DNA of 64,000 nt from Pezizomycotina sp. ARF18 (taxonomy: Eukaryota; Ascomycota), in NCBI GenBank assembly GCA_002224055.1, contig AZLU01000203.1, positions 1-64,000 on the forward strand. The letters are read 5' to 3'. Shown here one piece after another: positions 38,830 to 49,780 of the stretch. Below the pieces are notes generated by a model. The model did not search any database. It saw nothing but the letters and a program-made list of their open reading frames with translations, and was not told the origin of the DNA. Made by a program: the position numbers and the translations under genes. How positions within the stretch are numbered: position 1 is the first letter of the stretch; each line of letters opens with the position of its first letter.

Positions 38830-38868
<39 letters not shown>

Positions 38869-39061
38869 ATACCTCCCCGATCAGAGCAAAAGAAAGTAAT
38901 TAAGTATATATATAGTACAAAAAAACACCGTTTGACTATAACCAAGTAACTAACCAACCATGCCAAGATATCCAAGATAGTGTACACGAGTGAAAACCAG
39001 AAGAACCGTTGAAATAATATGTTGTAGTTACAAGTATATCAACCACCCCCTTTTTTCCCTT
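38545..39061. other. Intergenic region, PPR gene promoter and ATRIP 3' side
   Basis: About 500 bases. The main mark is a T24-A12 palindromic tract at 38830-38865, near the ATRIP gene's 3' end; transcribed, it could form an A/U hairpin. The left half is the likely PPR promoter. Confidence 0.5.
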
Positions 39062-41962
39062 TTATTGAAACATGGTCCACAGTGCTTCAGCCTCGTCCGG
39101 TGTCAGGCTGTTCTCGAGGATATCCCTGGAGGCTTCGATGACGTCGTCCGCCAGACCCAGCTCCTGCATCCAATCCTCCGCGAAGGCCAGCCTTGTTATG
39201 GCGACGACGTACTTCTGCCCTACGCCGTTAGGGGCGGACATGAGCGTCGTCGTAAGGCCGTTCGTGATGGCAGTCTGCGTCTGGATGACGCCGTAGAGTA
39301 GGCGGACGGCGGCGTTTATGAATTCGATGCTAATACGACGTCTTAGTCCACTGTACAGATTATCATGAGAGGGGGAAAAGGGGGGGGGGTGAATTTTAGG
39401 TAAGGGGCTTTTCGATTATTATTTTTTTTTTACCTTTTCTTAGCACCGTACTTGTAATCATAAACCGCATCGACCTCATCAGATATCCGCCTGACGAGCT
39501 TCAAGCTGAACGGGCTCGACGCGATCTTATTAACCCCGTCGTCCATAGTAAGTATGCAGCCCGCAAACTTCAGGCAGTCCATCCGCATATCCAGCACGGC
39601 AATCCGTTGCGGGAATCCTGGCAGCGCAGCTTCGCTGCTATTCGCCGTTGGTAAAGGCTCCGACACCAGCGTCCCCACGACGTCCAGGAGCGTCCACTGG
39701 TTCTTGTCCTGCTCGACCGTATCGAAGCTTAGCGTGCCGTACGTATCCGAAAACACGGACTTTTGCAGCAACGTGAGCATCATCCGCTTGTCCGCGATGG
39801 GCTGCTGCGGTTCAGCATCATGACGGGGAAGTCAGAGCGTAATGTTTTCCACAGTCGTTTCAGGGAGCGTTCTTGGGTTTTTAATCCCTGGGCGAGGTAG
39901 TCTAGTAGTTCGAGTGATAGCGTGACGTTTATCTCCGGTCTGGATTTTCGGGTGTGTTGCGAACTGTGGCTTCGCCGTTGATGTCTACTACTTGCATTAC
40001 GTAGTCTGCCATGTCGTCTAGGATTTCTGCGTAGATGGGGCCGCCGGAGCTGATTTGTAGGCAGTAGTAGAGGAGAGTTTGTATTAATGTTAGAGGTTCA
40101 AACTGGAAAGAGTTCGTTAGCATATCGTCTGGAACCCTACAAAGTACTTTAGATGACCAACTCACATGATCTTCCTTGATACACCGTCTCCATAAGGAAA
40201 AAAGAACTCCGCAAACACCGACGGGGAATTGCGAATACTCTGCTGAGGACCTCAACTGTGTCAACTGCTCGAGGAAAATGAAGATATCGAAGCATCCGGT
40301 TCGGAAGGGAACTTGAAGTGTATGAGTTTTTCTATCGTGAGTGGTTCGGAAAGCGAGGATCTGTGCGTCGTTATAGCTTGATAAAACTAAACAAAATACT
40401 ATCAATATATCGTAAACATAAGTAGCAATAGAGTAGTTAACAGTCGGCATACCTCAAACCTGTCATCTTTCATGTATATCTTCTCCAGCAGCGCATCATC
40501 GAGCATGTCCACCTGCTTATCGTCCTGGTCAAGGTCGTAATCGCGGTGCTTCGCGGGACTAGGCGAAGGTTGCGATATCGGAAGCTGATCTGAGAAATCG
40601 GCGAGTCCACCATCCTCTTCCGCTTCGCTTTCGCTTTCGAGGGACTACCTCGAACTCTGCCACCGCTGGCCTTTGTGGGGCTGTACATGATCTCGTCGTC
40701 CTCGAACCCATCACGGAACGAGAGCAGTTTGCTTTTCTTTGGAGTTGTGGTTAAGTCTTTCGCCGTCGGTCCCGCTGCGGCTTTCTTCCTCTCGAGTGTG
40801 CGGTTGCGGCTCGCCATGTCGTCGACTTCCCGCTTCAGGAAGAGGCTTTCGGTCTTCATGCGCTCCGTCTCGGTGTGTAATGCGTCGACCTCGCGCTTGT
40901 GCTTCTCCCGCTCTTCGACGTGCAGTGCGTTAAGCGACGCAACCACGCGCTCGTGCTCTTTGTTCGTCTTTGCCAGGTTAGACCGTAGTATAGCCGCCTC
41001 GCCAGTCTTAGAAAGGGCCTTGTCGCTCATATCCTTGAGGTTCTCTTGCAGCTCCTTGCGTTCGTTCAGAAGCTACATTTTCACATAACGTCAGCTATTA
41101 CTTCGGATCTCCGATACATCGACTTGGAAAGAAAGTTTCATACCTGCTGAAGCTGCATCCTCATCCTCGACAGCTCCTCCGCCTGCTCCGCATTCCCAGC
41201 ACCGCATCCGTCATACCACCCGCATCCGCCAGCGCCTCGTACCTCTCCTGCTCCATCCTCCGCACCTGCTCCTCATGATTGTTATGCCCTTCAACAACAC
41301 CCGCTCCACCACCCGGTAAATTCTCCTGCGGCGCGAGCGCCGTCGGCCCCGCAGCATCCCACAACTCCACCGTCTGGTCAAACGCATCGTACTGCTCCGG
41401 ATCCACAACCTCCTCATGGTGCGGCCGACTCCGCCGTAAGTCCGTCTCCGCGACCCGACTCTGGTTGTTATAGTAATTCGTGTGTAATTGCCGCTGCCTA
41501 TCGCTATCGCCAAGAACTACCGTACTAGGGAGCGTGGGCTGCGTGATGTAGGTCGCCGTGGCTGGTAGTACGGCTGCCGCGGCTGTAATTGCCGCTGCCT
41601 GTGGGTGAACTGCTGCTGCTCGCGGGACGGTTGTGGTTATTCGCCTGCGGACCCGGCGTTACGCTCGCTCTCGCGGGATTAATACTGAACGTCCGCTGCG
41701 ACTGCTGCTGCTGCTGCTGTTCCTTCTGTAATCGCCGTGTATTCTGTCGTTGTAAGAACTGCGCCCGCGCTTCTTGATCTTCGCGGGATAGCTGATTAGA
41801 TTGCTGCAGCGGAGCTGTGGTCCATTGATTCTGTTGCTGTTGTGGTGCTGCAGCTTGCTTCTGCGTCGACGCGATGGTAGCTGCGACTTCGAGAGCGTGG
41901 AGTTCGTCCTCGGGGAGGTCTTCTAGCGCGTCGTCGTCGGAAAAGTAATCGTCCCCCGGCAT
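39062..41962 (-). CDS. uvsD: ATRIP-type DNA damage checkpoint protein (UvsD/Rad26)
   Basis: Partner of the ATR kinase (UvsB/Rad3), which it brings to RPA-coated single-stranded DNA. The start at 41,962 gives the acidic MPGDDYFSDDDALEDLPEDE, a RPA-recruitment-like amino terminus, then a Q-rich stretch (poly-Q near 41,710) and a coiled coil (ILRSNLAKTNKEHERVVASL, REVDALHTETERMKTE; 40,800-41,150). Next is LLSFRDGFEDDEIMYSPTKA with a basic SPSKAKAKRKR patch (40,620-40,730), a segment I associate with fungal ATRIP orthologs. The helical remainder includes FLEQLTQLRSSAEYSQFPVG, LTLIQTLLYYCLQISSG and, after an intron, INAAVRLLYGVIQTQTA; it ends LTPDEAEALWTMFQ. Several introns and frame jumps. Orthology rests on the fungal-specific pattern, not on catalytic residues, since the family has none. 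A 33-base T run sits just upstream of the start. Confidence 0.82.
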
Positions 41963-42035
41963 TTTCGCTTTTCCCTGTGCCTAGAAGACTGGTGTTTTAG
42001 CCTCTTGTGCATTTGAAGAATCGGGTTGGATTGAA

Positions 42036-42072
<37 letters not shown>

Positions 42073-42762
42073 GCTAAGTTAGTGCTTTGGAGGTTTCCAG
42101 TCAAGCTTTCGCGTTTCTACGAGCTCTGAACCTCGCGGAGGTAAAAATTAGAGCTAAGAAAAATGCACGTACTTCAATTTCTTTTGCACTACCGTATATA
42201 GTCGAGCGATCTTGTCAACTCGAATTGGCTCCGTAGGAGGGTAGTTATAGGGGGGTATAAGGGGAAATAAGTGTCTCGGGCAAGAATTTAGTCCAGTTCT
42301 AACGTGCAGAGTATTCTGCAGTGATATTACCCGTAAAAATGACATCCACTGACGTTGAGGGCAACGACGAAAATTAACACACACATCCAGTATCAGTGCT
42401 TGAGACTCATTCAGAGGCTACCATTCCACCCAATCTACACGAGCTTAACCGAAGACGAGAAATTTATGAAAGCGGAGAGGTATAAAAGTAATAGAATTCC
42501 TATTCACATATGTATTTGATAAGAGATGGAAAAACAGCACTAGAACTGTATTTTTATATCTTATCACAACCTCCACCACTTTGAGTATTTGCTTTAGTCC
42601 GGGTAGATCGAGTACTTGTTTTTAAGAGTTATGAAAACTTTTCCAATGCCTAACATAATACATAATTTGTCTTTAATTTTTTTTTTCTTTTTTTTTTTCT
42701 TATTTCCCATTATCGTCTTTTTCTCCTTTTCGCACGTCGTATTAAACAAATGGTGAGCGCGC
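41963..42762. promoter_or_regulatory. Upstream region of ATRIP gene and 3' side of MDH1
   Basis: About 800 bases. A T33 homopolymer (42039-42071) lies about 75 bases upstream of the ATRIP start; poly(dA:dT) of this kind usually keeps nucleosomes away from promoters. No gene seen. Confidence 0.6.
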
Positions 42763-44342
42763 TTATGGGTTGGCCTTGGCCCACTCGCGACCCTTGGCAA
42801 TGTTCTTCTTGAGGTCCTCCAGGCAAGCTCGATCAAGGAAGTCTCGTAGTCGTTGATCTTGCCAATGGGGTGGATTGTCTTGACGCCGTCGGTCCGAGCT
42901 CGACCTTCGAGGAGAAGAAGTCGGCACCTTCATCCTTGAACAGCGGGCTGTCGACGAAAGTGCACTCGACGACGCCGGACTCGCCCTTGGAAGCCTTGAG
43001 CAGGCTGTCGGCCATGCGGAAACCGGCCAGCGCCATCGACAAGGTAGCGGACCCTTTACCGTCTTTAGCTTGGACGACCTCGTCGCCGCCGAACTGGATG
43101 CGGTGGACGAGCTTCTCACGCTTCTCGCCGGAGATGTCGGGTGGTTGGACTGGGAGAGCAAGGGGACGATGGTGACGCCGGAGTGGCCGCCGACGACGGT
43201 GACTTCCTCGTTGGCGGGGTCGGTGCCTTGCATCTGGGAGAGGAAGCGGGAGGCGCGGACGATGTCGAGGGTGGTGACGCCGAAGAGCTTCTTGGGGTTG
43301 TAGACGCCGCGAGCCTTGAAGACTTCAGAGACGATGGGACGGTGGAGTTGACCTGCAAGCGTAGCAAAAAGGGGAGTGAATTATCAGTCAATTTGGAAGC
43401 ACTCTGGTATACCTATAGCGCCTTGCTTGCTAAGCAGTATTTATGGTAGCTTACCGGGTTGGAGATGATGAGCAGCTTAGCGTCGGAGAATGCTCAGCGG
43501 CCGCCTTCGCCAGGTCGCGGACGATCGAGGCGTTGGTGTTGAAGAGTCTACATCGCCAGCGAAACGTTAGAGAATCCCAGACCCTGCTATATACGAAGGA
43601 CATCCACCTTGCCGTTACGGCGAAGGAGTAAGTAAAGGGTATCGACGCACCATCACGGGTCATGCCGGGCTTGCGAGGAACACCAGCCGGGATGAAACAA
43701 CTTCGGCTCCCTCTAATGCTCCTTCAGGCCGTCAGGGCCGGCAGCGTATCCTTTAACCTAATACGCGCATCATTAGTTAAAAGGTCTACTTTTAGAGATG
43801 CTATCTCGCGCAATTCGATTCCATCCTTGTAAGACGTCCGTTGCGTCATTCCAGACCCGCACAAGCAACTCCAGAAAAAAAAAATTCATGAGAACCACCT
43901 ACTTCGCTCTTGGTGTTGACATGGCTGATATCAGCAGCGACGCCTATTTGACGAATTTAAACGCGGTAAGTTTCTAAAGATCCACTCGTATATTTTCGCG
44001 GACGAAAGGAAGAAAAGTTGTAGGTGTGTACGAACCAGGCGCCAGGACGATATCGTACAGGGCAAGTTGAGACACGCGGGGGCTCAGCTTGAGCAGTAAC
44101 GACAACGGCTGTCCGATACCGCCAGCGGCTCCGAGGACAGTGACCTTGCTGTTCTGTTGTTAAGAAAAATTGGGGGCGGAAAGTTAGCGAGAAGCGCCAC
44201 TTTCGGAAGCGGGTTGACGAATTTATCATCTTCCAAGCGAAAAAAGAAGTTCCAATTGAGAGGAGGGGCGACTCACCTGCCTAGCAGAGGCGGAGAAAGC
44301 TCTCCTCTGGACAATCGTGAAAGCTCGGCGAGTGGCGAACAT
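42763..44342 (-). CDS. MDH1: Mitochondrial malate dehydrogenase
   Basis: NAD-dependent malate/oxaloacetate interconversion in the TCA cycle. Exon 1 (44,277-44,342, 22 codons) encodes the presequence [20 protein letters not shown] and ends at a GTGAGT donor. Then come [20 protein letters not shown] (dinucleotide-binding glycines), [11 protein letters not shown], an intron, [36 protein letters not shown] (substrate-loop arginines), [46 protein letters not shown] (catalytic histidine), [19 protein letters not shown] and finally [19 protein letters not shown]. Length and motif order match the ~340-residue mitochondrial class. Three frame jumps after the catalytic histidine are each repaired in principle by one missing base in a C, C or G run (near 43,141, 42,894 and 42,833), which makes them good evidence of sequencing error. 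At least three introns. Confidence 0.97.
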
Positions 44343-45527
44343 TGCTTTTAGAGAGAGAGGGAACAAAGGAGACGGTGTGAAGTTGGTGGTATTAAAAGTT
44401 GTGGAGCTTGGCGGCGAAGGAAGACGGCTGAAGTGAACGAGACAACAAGAAAGAGGATTTAGCTAACAATTCTCTCCACAGCTTCAAATTGCCATTGGCG
44501 AACGGAACGTAAACGAAGATCTAGATGTAGAATTGAGCTAAGCTCGGATGTGATTTACTTACAATTTGTCTTTAGTACGATAATTGAAAGAGAAGGTGAA
44601 GAATTTAATGTCAAATAGAAGAAACAGGTGGGATTTTAAATGGAAAGTTTTTTTTTCTTCCTTGGTTAAAAAAATTCTGTCAATTTCTTCCGAGGGGCGG
44701 CCCTACCGGCGAACGGGGCATTGCGGGCAACTCTCTTACCAAGGGGTCTAGGCCAAAGGAAAATTTTTCAACTTGCATTTCTCACTAGCAGAAATTGCTG
44801 CACATGGTTGGTTAGGCTAGGTGGGATCCCCTGCAGGCACATATTCTTAAAAGTATGGAACGATATAAACCCGTATATCGTCGTGACCCGAAAACTTCAT
44901 TGGAAGCTAGTAGTAGCATTCTGTCATGTCGTATCCTTCCAGCATCCACTGCGATGATAAAGCTATGGATGCGATTAAAAAATAAAATAAAAAAATAAAA
45001 GACACAATTCATACACTGCTGCAGTAGGAATTCATGAATGGTGAAGTAAAACATAGACTTTGATTCGTATTGTACAGGTAATGATAGGACTTTTTCATCG
45101 CGATCGAAAAAAGAAAGAAACGGACAGAAAATGCAAATTTTACAAGACAAAGGGAAACGGATAAACTGGAGAACGGAAATCAAATCCCAAGCAGAACTAG
45201 AAAAAATGAGTAGAAAATGTGAATTGGAAGAAGAGGAAAGGTTGAGAAGCGCATCTACAGAAGACACCTAGAGTACCGGTAATGTACAAAGATATGATGA
45301 TGATGTTTAAATGTTCCTGTACTGTCTATCATCAAATGAAAGACGGAAAGCTGCAGTTACAGTTGTTTTTTGACATGTGAAAACGCCCTACATGGAATGC
45401 AGCCAATTATAACAAGATTGAAAAGAAGAAAGGAAATGGAAATACAACATGATGGAAGATAAGAAAATATGGAAATGGAAGAAAGAAAGAAACTTAACAA
45501 TGAAAAAGTTATAATAGAGAAAGGTCA
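44343..45527. promoter_or_regulatory. MDH1 promoter and La gene 3' region
   Basis: About 1.2 kb. The left part is the MDH1 upstream region; the right part, from 45,000, is A/G-rich (reading pyrimidine-rich on the minus strand). Open frames here are low-complexity. No gene supported. Confidence 0.45.
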
Positions 45528-47892
45528 TTATGCCTTAACTTTCTTTGGGGAGGGTGGAGCAGCAGTGGTGTTGGCCTCTGGAGCATCATCCCCCCGCTGC
45601 CTCTTCTGAGCACCATTGGACCTGTTTTCGACTGGCTGACTTCACCGTCGCACTGGTCTTGCTTTTCTTTGGCGACTTGTCTGCGACGGAATCGTCCTCC
45701 CTGGCGCGCTTTGGTGTCCGAGACTTGGCGCTTTCCCCACCATCATTAATGAAGCGAGGATTTTGGGTTGGGGAAGGAGATCGTGATAGGGTCCTGACAA
45801 TCGGAATGCCCTTTTGGTCGACCTTCGGAGCAGCGGGCCCTCGTTCTTCTTGCCGTCCGAGCCCCTGCGGCTACCACGATCGCCACCACGGCCACCACGG
45901 TTCCCACCATCACGGCGACCATTGCGATCCCTGTTATCACGACCACCACGGTTATTGCGGTCACGGTCGTTGCGTCCACCACGGTGACCACCACGGTTGC
46001 CGCCACGGTTGCCATCCTTGACCTCTTGGCCGCGGGTCCAAGGTTCGTTCCTCAAATCAGGCGACTATCACCCTTTCCACGGTGGTGCTTGTTGTCCTTA
46101 CGCTCTGCGGCAAAGCATCGAATTTTTCCTTCTTGTAGGTTGATTGGCTCGCCTTGATCTTTCCAGACTTGATATCCTCAGCCTTCATGTCGACGAACGT
46201 CTTCTTGGTCATGTACCTGAGGCCACCTTCGCATCCTTGTCGGCCTTCTCATCAGTGCTACCGGAGAATTCGGTCTTCCAAGTGTAAGAGAAAAGGCTAT
46301 GGTTAGTTAATGATGACTAAACAGTTAGAACGAATGGCGAAAAGAAGATCCATACCCTAGTATCCGCACGCTCCTCTTCGACGGTAAGCAGGGTTGGCTT
46401 CTTGCCATCGAAATCCGGTTTGTCCTTGAGATCCATCCAAAGCTGAAGACCAGCAGCTTGCTTGAACTCGACAAAGACCGAACCCTTGAAGACCTTGTCG
46501 TCATCACGACGGAGGCGCACAGCGTTGATGGCGATTCCCGTCTTATCGAAGTATTTCTCAATGTCGAATTGGGAGGATTTACCTTCACGACCGAATCCCC
46601 TCTGTATATATATGTTAGCAAGTTTGTCAGGTGAAAACAGTATCAAGTATATAGGGTATAATAAATAAATAGATGCGATATAAAGAAAAGGGAGAAAGCA
46701 ATTGGAGGAAGAATATACGAACCATGTACAGGCTACGGTCAATGGCCCTATCCACGACCTTATTCTCACCAGAAGGTGCCTGCAGAGGAACACGTCGCTT
46801 AACCTTCTCCTTATCCTCATCGAGCATCAGAAGCTCGCTATCTTCCAGGCGGCCGCAACAGCAGCTTCATTAAAGCGTTTCATGCGGTTGAAGGAGCAGA
46901 TGATCTTGATCTCTACCCATTTGTTCTCCTTTCCGACCAGACTGTACATGAACTTATCAAACCTCAGGTTGGAGTCCGAAAAGTAGAACTCGACCTGTTA
47001 AAAGACAGGACGAAAAAAAAGAAGTTAATTGATGGAACATTGAGAGGAATATAATGGAGTAAAAACGCAAAATCCCCGGGGGGGGGGGGGGGGGAAGATC
47101 CTTTTTCTTTTTTTCTTTTTTTTTAACAGACCTGCTTCTTGATCTCCTTAGGATCATCAGATGGGGTAAGAACGGAGGCATCAGAGATGATTCCCTTGCG
47201 CTCCTTCTTTTCGGTTTGCTCCGAGGATCCGTTGGCGTTCTCAGTGGCACCCGATTCTTTAATGGAAGAGTCAGTACTTGAAGTAGCATCTTCTTTGATA
47301 TTTTTGGCCTTGGTCTCAGTCATGGAATCCTTGCATTGGAGTCATCAGCAGTGGCCGCTTCCGGTCCAGCATCCTTGTTGGTGGGCTTGGGCTCATCGGC
47401 GACTTCAGTCTCGAGATCCTCAGCCTTGACAGCTTCAGTCTTGACAGAAGCGCTCTCGTCAGCGGCAGCGCCGGAGGTCTCGGCCTTGGTGGAATCCTCT
47501 TCAACTTTGTTGTTGCATTTGGCCTTAACGGAAACCTCCTCGACGTTGTCGTTTTTGGCCTCCTCGGAGACTTCTGAGCTGGTGGTTCCGGAGATGATTT
47601 GGCGACCTTGTCATCGGCGGCAGTTTCGGCATTGTCGTTATCGGCGTGATCAGCCTCCTTAGCATCCTTGACACCGTCAACCTTGTTGAAGGATTCTGGC
47701 TCTGGAGATGCTTTGGCAGACTCGACCTTTGGCGCAGCAGTAGTCTCACTCTTATCTTGAGCATTATTGGTCTCACACGTCTTGGGAGTGGCATTCTTAC
47801 TATCATTGGTGTCCTTGGAGACCTCAGTGGTGCAGTGGTAGGCTCAGCAGCAGGGTCAGCAGCGCGGCTGCCTCAGTAGTAGCGTCGCTCAT
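45528..47892 (-). CDS. LHP1: La protein (RNA polymerase III transcript chaperone)
   Basis: La binds the 3' UUU-OH of tRNA, U6 and other polymerase III transcripts in the nucleus. The start at 47,892 (MSDATTEAA) opens a long acidic, E/A/K-rich extension (47,160-47,890; ESAKASPEPESFNKVDG, GAAADESASVKTEAVKAEDL). The La motif (46,790-47,130) reads VEFYFSDSNLRFDKFMYSLV, KWVEIKIICSFNRMKRF, then ALEDSELLML, with the aromatic and Asp residues that bind UUU. After an intron the RRM (46,340-46,600) has KYFDKTGIAINAVRLRRDDD and VFKGSVFVEFK, followed by KPTLLTVEEERADTR. The tail (45,640-46,060) is R/G/D/N-rich (GGNRGGHRGGRNDRDRNNRG) and ends PPSPKKVKA, a likely nuclear signal. The amino-terminal extension is longer than in yeast Lhp1. 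An intron contains a G17 run (47078-47094). Several frame jumps. Confidence 0.95.
47078..47094 (+). repeat. G17 homopolymer inside a La-gene intron
   Basis: Seventeen G in a row preceded by four C, on the plus strand; the La transcript carries the C-rich complement. It is the only long G/C run in the window; all other long runs are A or T. Confidence 0.95.
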
Positions 47893-48878
47893 TTTTAAAA
47901 CTTGTAGTAGTCAAGAGAAGTCTAGAAGAAAGCAAGAAAAAAAAATTTGAAAAGAGAAACCTAGAGGGTAGGATTTTCAATTCAAGTTCGTGATAGAGTA
48001 AAAGAGTTTGCGAATTGCGTTGAGTGAGGAGAAGAAGTGTCAAAATAGACGAGAGAGAAGTTTTGGCAGTGAATATTTTTTTCCTGCGAAGGGACCAAAT
48101 TTTGATTGTAAGTTGATCGTGATAGTGAAAAGGTGGAGAAGTAAGAGTAAAAATAGAGTGGGTTTTTATAGTTGAGGTGGAAGGGAAAGATAAAGAAGAG
48201 GAAAAAAAAATTTAAAAAAAAAAAAAAAAAATGAATAAATAAATAAATAAAATCTTTGTTCCTTGAGTCAGAAAAAAAAAGCACGAGGTTGAGGTTGAAA
48301 AAAAAAAAAAAAGTTTGCCAACTATTTTTATTCCTTGGCAAGTTGGCATATAGCTTATATAGCGGAGAAGCTGTTTTTCCTTTCACTTAACCAATAATAA
48401 AAAAGCGTTCCTTTTTTCTTTTTTTTTTAAGAATAATCGATTGCATTCTGTCTCTTCGCTATACCACAGCAGCTTCATTATCACCATATCAATAATCAAT
48501 AAATTAATATTATTATTGGTCAATTAATCAAGGTTCCATTCTTCCCTTCTTCTAAAGCTTCGACTGAGGCTCTTATTCTTCTGGGTTTTGTGCCGTTTTC
48601 TCCGCACAAGCCACACTTTTGTACTTTTCTACGAATTTTACTACTAAAGATACAAATTTCCTCGCTTAAAATTGGAGATATCTTTTGGCATTTGTGGCGC
48701 ACCACATCTTTGGAACCTGACAGGTTTTTTTGTTGTCGCTCCCAAGTCAAAGCAACACAAAGAATACTTATACTACAAAAACACTACGAGCTTTTTAAAC
48801 AGGAGCGCAAAGTCCAGCGTCCAATCCTCCTTTTTTACGACACATCTCCCATTCCTCTTCATCAATCATACTACGAAA
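47893..48878. promoter_or_regulatory. Shared divergent promoter region, La gene / LSM4
   Basis: About 1 kb between two divergent RNA-protein genes. The left half (47,930-48,320) contains A-rich runs (48,215-48,231; 48,298-48,312) and an AAAT repeat at 48,235-48,252, so on the La strand it reads as a T-rich leader. Long frames on the minus strand here are low-complexity F/L/S and not credible proteins. Confidence 0.5.
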
Positions 48879-49555
48879 ATGGTAAGAAAGCCTTCCGTTT
48901 GCTGGAGTATCCGCGCTATATTCTGCCCTTTATACATCCTTGGTCTTTCGAGTGAACGCTAACCATTTCCTTTCTCACACGATATTACCTATTAGCTCCC
49001 ACTGACGCTACTGAGCACGAGTACCGGCTCGGCCATCCTCGTCGAGCTCAAGACGGCGAAACGCTAAACGGCATCCTCATCAACTGCGACACTGGATGAA
49101 CCTGACGCTGAAGGAAGTCGTGCAGACGTCACCGGTGGGCTACCCTTCCTCCAGTCATACCTTCCTTGCACGACTTACTACACCCGGGAAGGGAACAAAG
49201 GAGAGGCTAACTGGTTTTCGTCGATATTGACTAGGACGGAGATAATTCATGAGCCTCCCGGAAGCTTACGTCCGCGGCAACAACATCAAGTACCTCCGCA
49301 TCCCGACCAGACAGTCGATAAAGTAAAGGAGCAGCAGCAGCAGCAGCAGCAGAACAGCGGCCGGGATAGGGACGGCGGGAAGTACAGGGGCCAGCGTGGC
49401 AATTACGATGGCGGTAGAGGGGATAGGGGCGGCAGGGGACGGGGAGACCACAGGGGTGGTGGCGGCGGTAGGGTCGCGGTAGAGGTCGGGGGATGTGAAG
49501 ACAGGCAGCAAAAGGGTTGTTTTTCATTTCTGTATGCGATATGCATAATGCTTTG
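48879..49555 (+). CDS. LSM4: U6 snRNA-associated Sm-like protein LSm4
   Basis: Subunit of the Lsm2-8 (nuclear, U6 snRNA) and Lsm1-7 (cytoplasmic decapping) rings. The ATG (48879-48881) is followed at once by an intron (48882-48995). Exon 2 starts LPLTLLSTSTGSAILVELK, then ETLNGILINCDT, MNLTLKEVVQTS (Sm1 motif). After a probable intron to about 49,235 come FMSLPEAYVRGNNIKYLRIP and DQTVDKVKEQ (Sm2 motif RGNNIKYL). The tail is a poly-Q run followed by an RGG/GRG-rich stretch (GGRGDRGGRGRGDHRGG), a known Lsm4 feature linked to P-body assembly. Four frame jumps, each fitting one missing base: G in GGACGG after the first beta strands, T in TTGG, A in AAATTC, and C in CCCCGAC. The true stop is uncertain because of a jump in the RGG region. 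Confidence 0.93.
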
Positions 49556-49780
49556 AACGAATGTTGTGGAACGAGAAGACGATACGATTATTTATAAAGA
49601 AGTATCGGACAAGGAATAAGCAAGAATACAAATTTTTTTTTTTTTTTGGTGCACAAAAAACTTGAAAACTACTAGTGTTACATGAAGAAGAAAAGAAAAG
49701 AAAACTCCAGGGGTGAGAACAATATTTTCTCTGTATCAACAAGACTATCTAAACATTTTTGAATAGAAGGTACCGTAATT

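Noticed and set aside
42763-44342. Programmed frameshifting in MDH1 and other genes
   Set aside because: The jumps occur at different places in many unrelated genes, without slippery heptamers plus structures, and fit simple base loss in homopolymers.
48590-48962. 121- and 96-codon plus-strand frames before LSM4
   Set aside because: They overlap the LSM4 start and first intron, have no known motif, and are out of frame with LSM4; most likely leader sequence.
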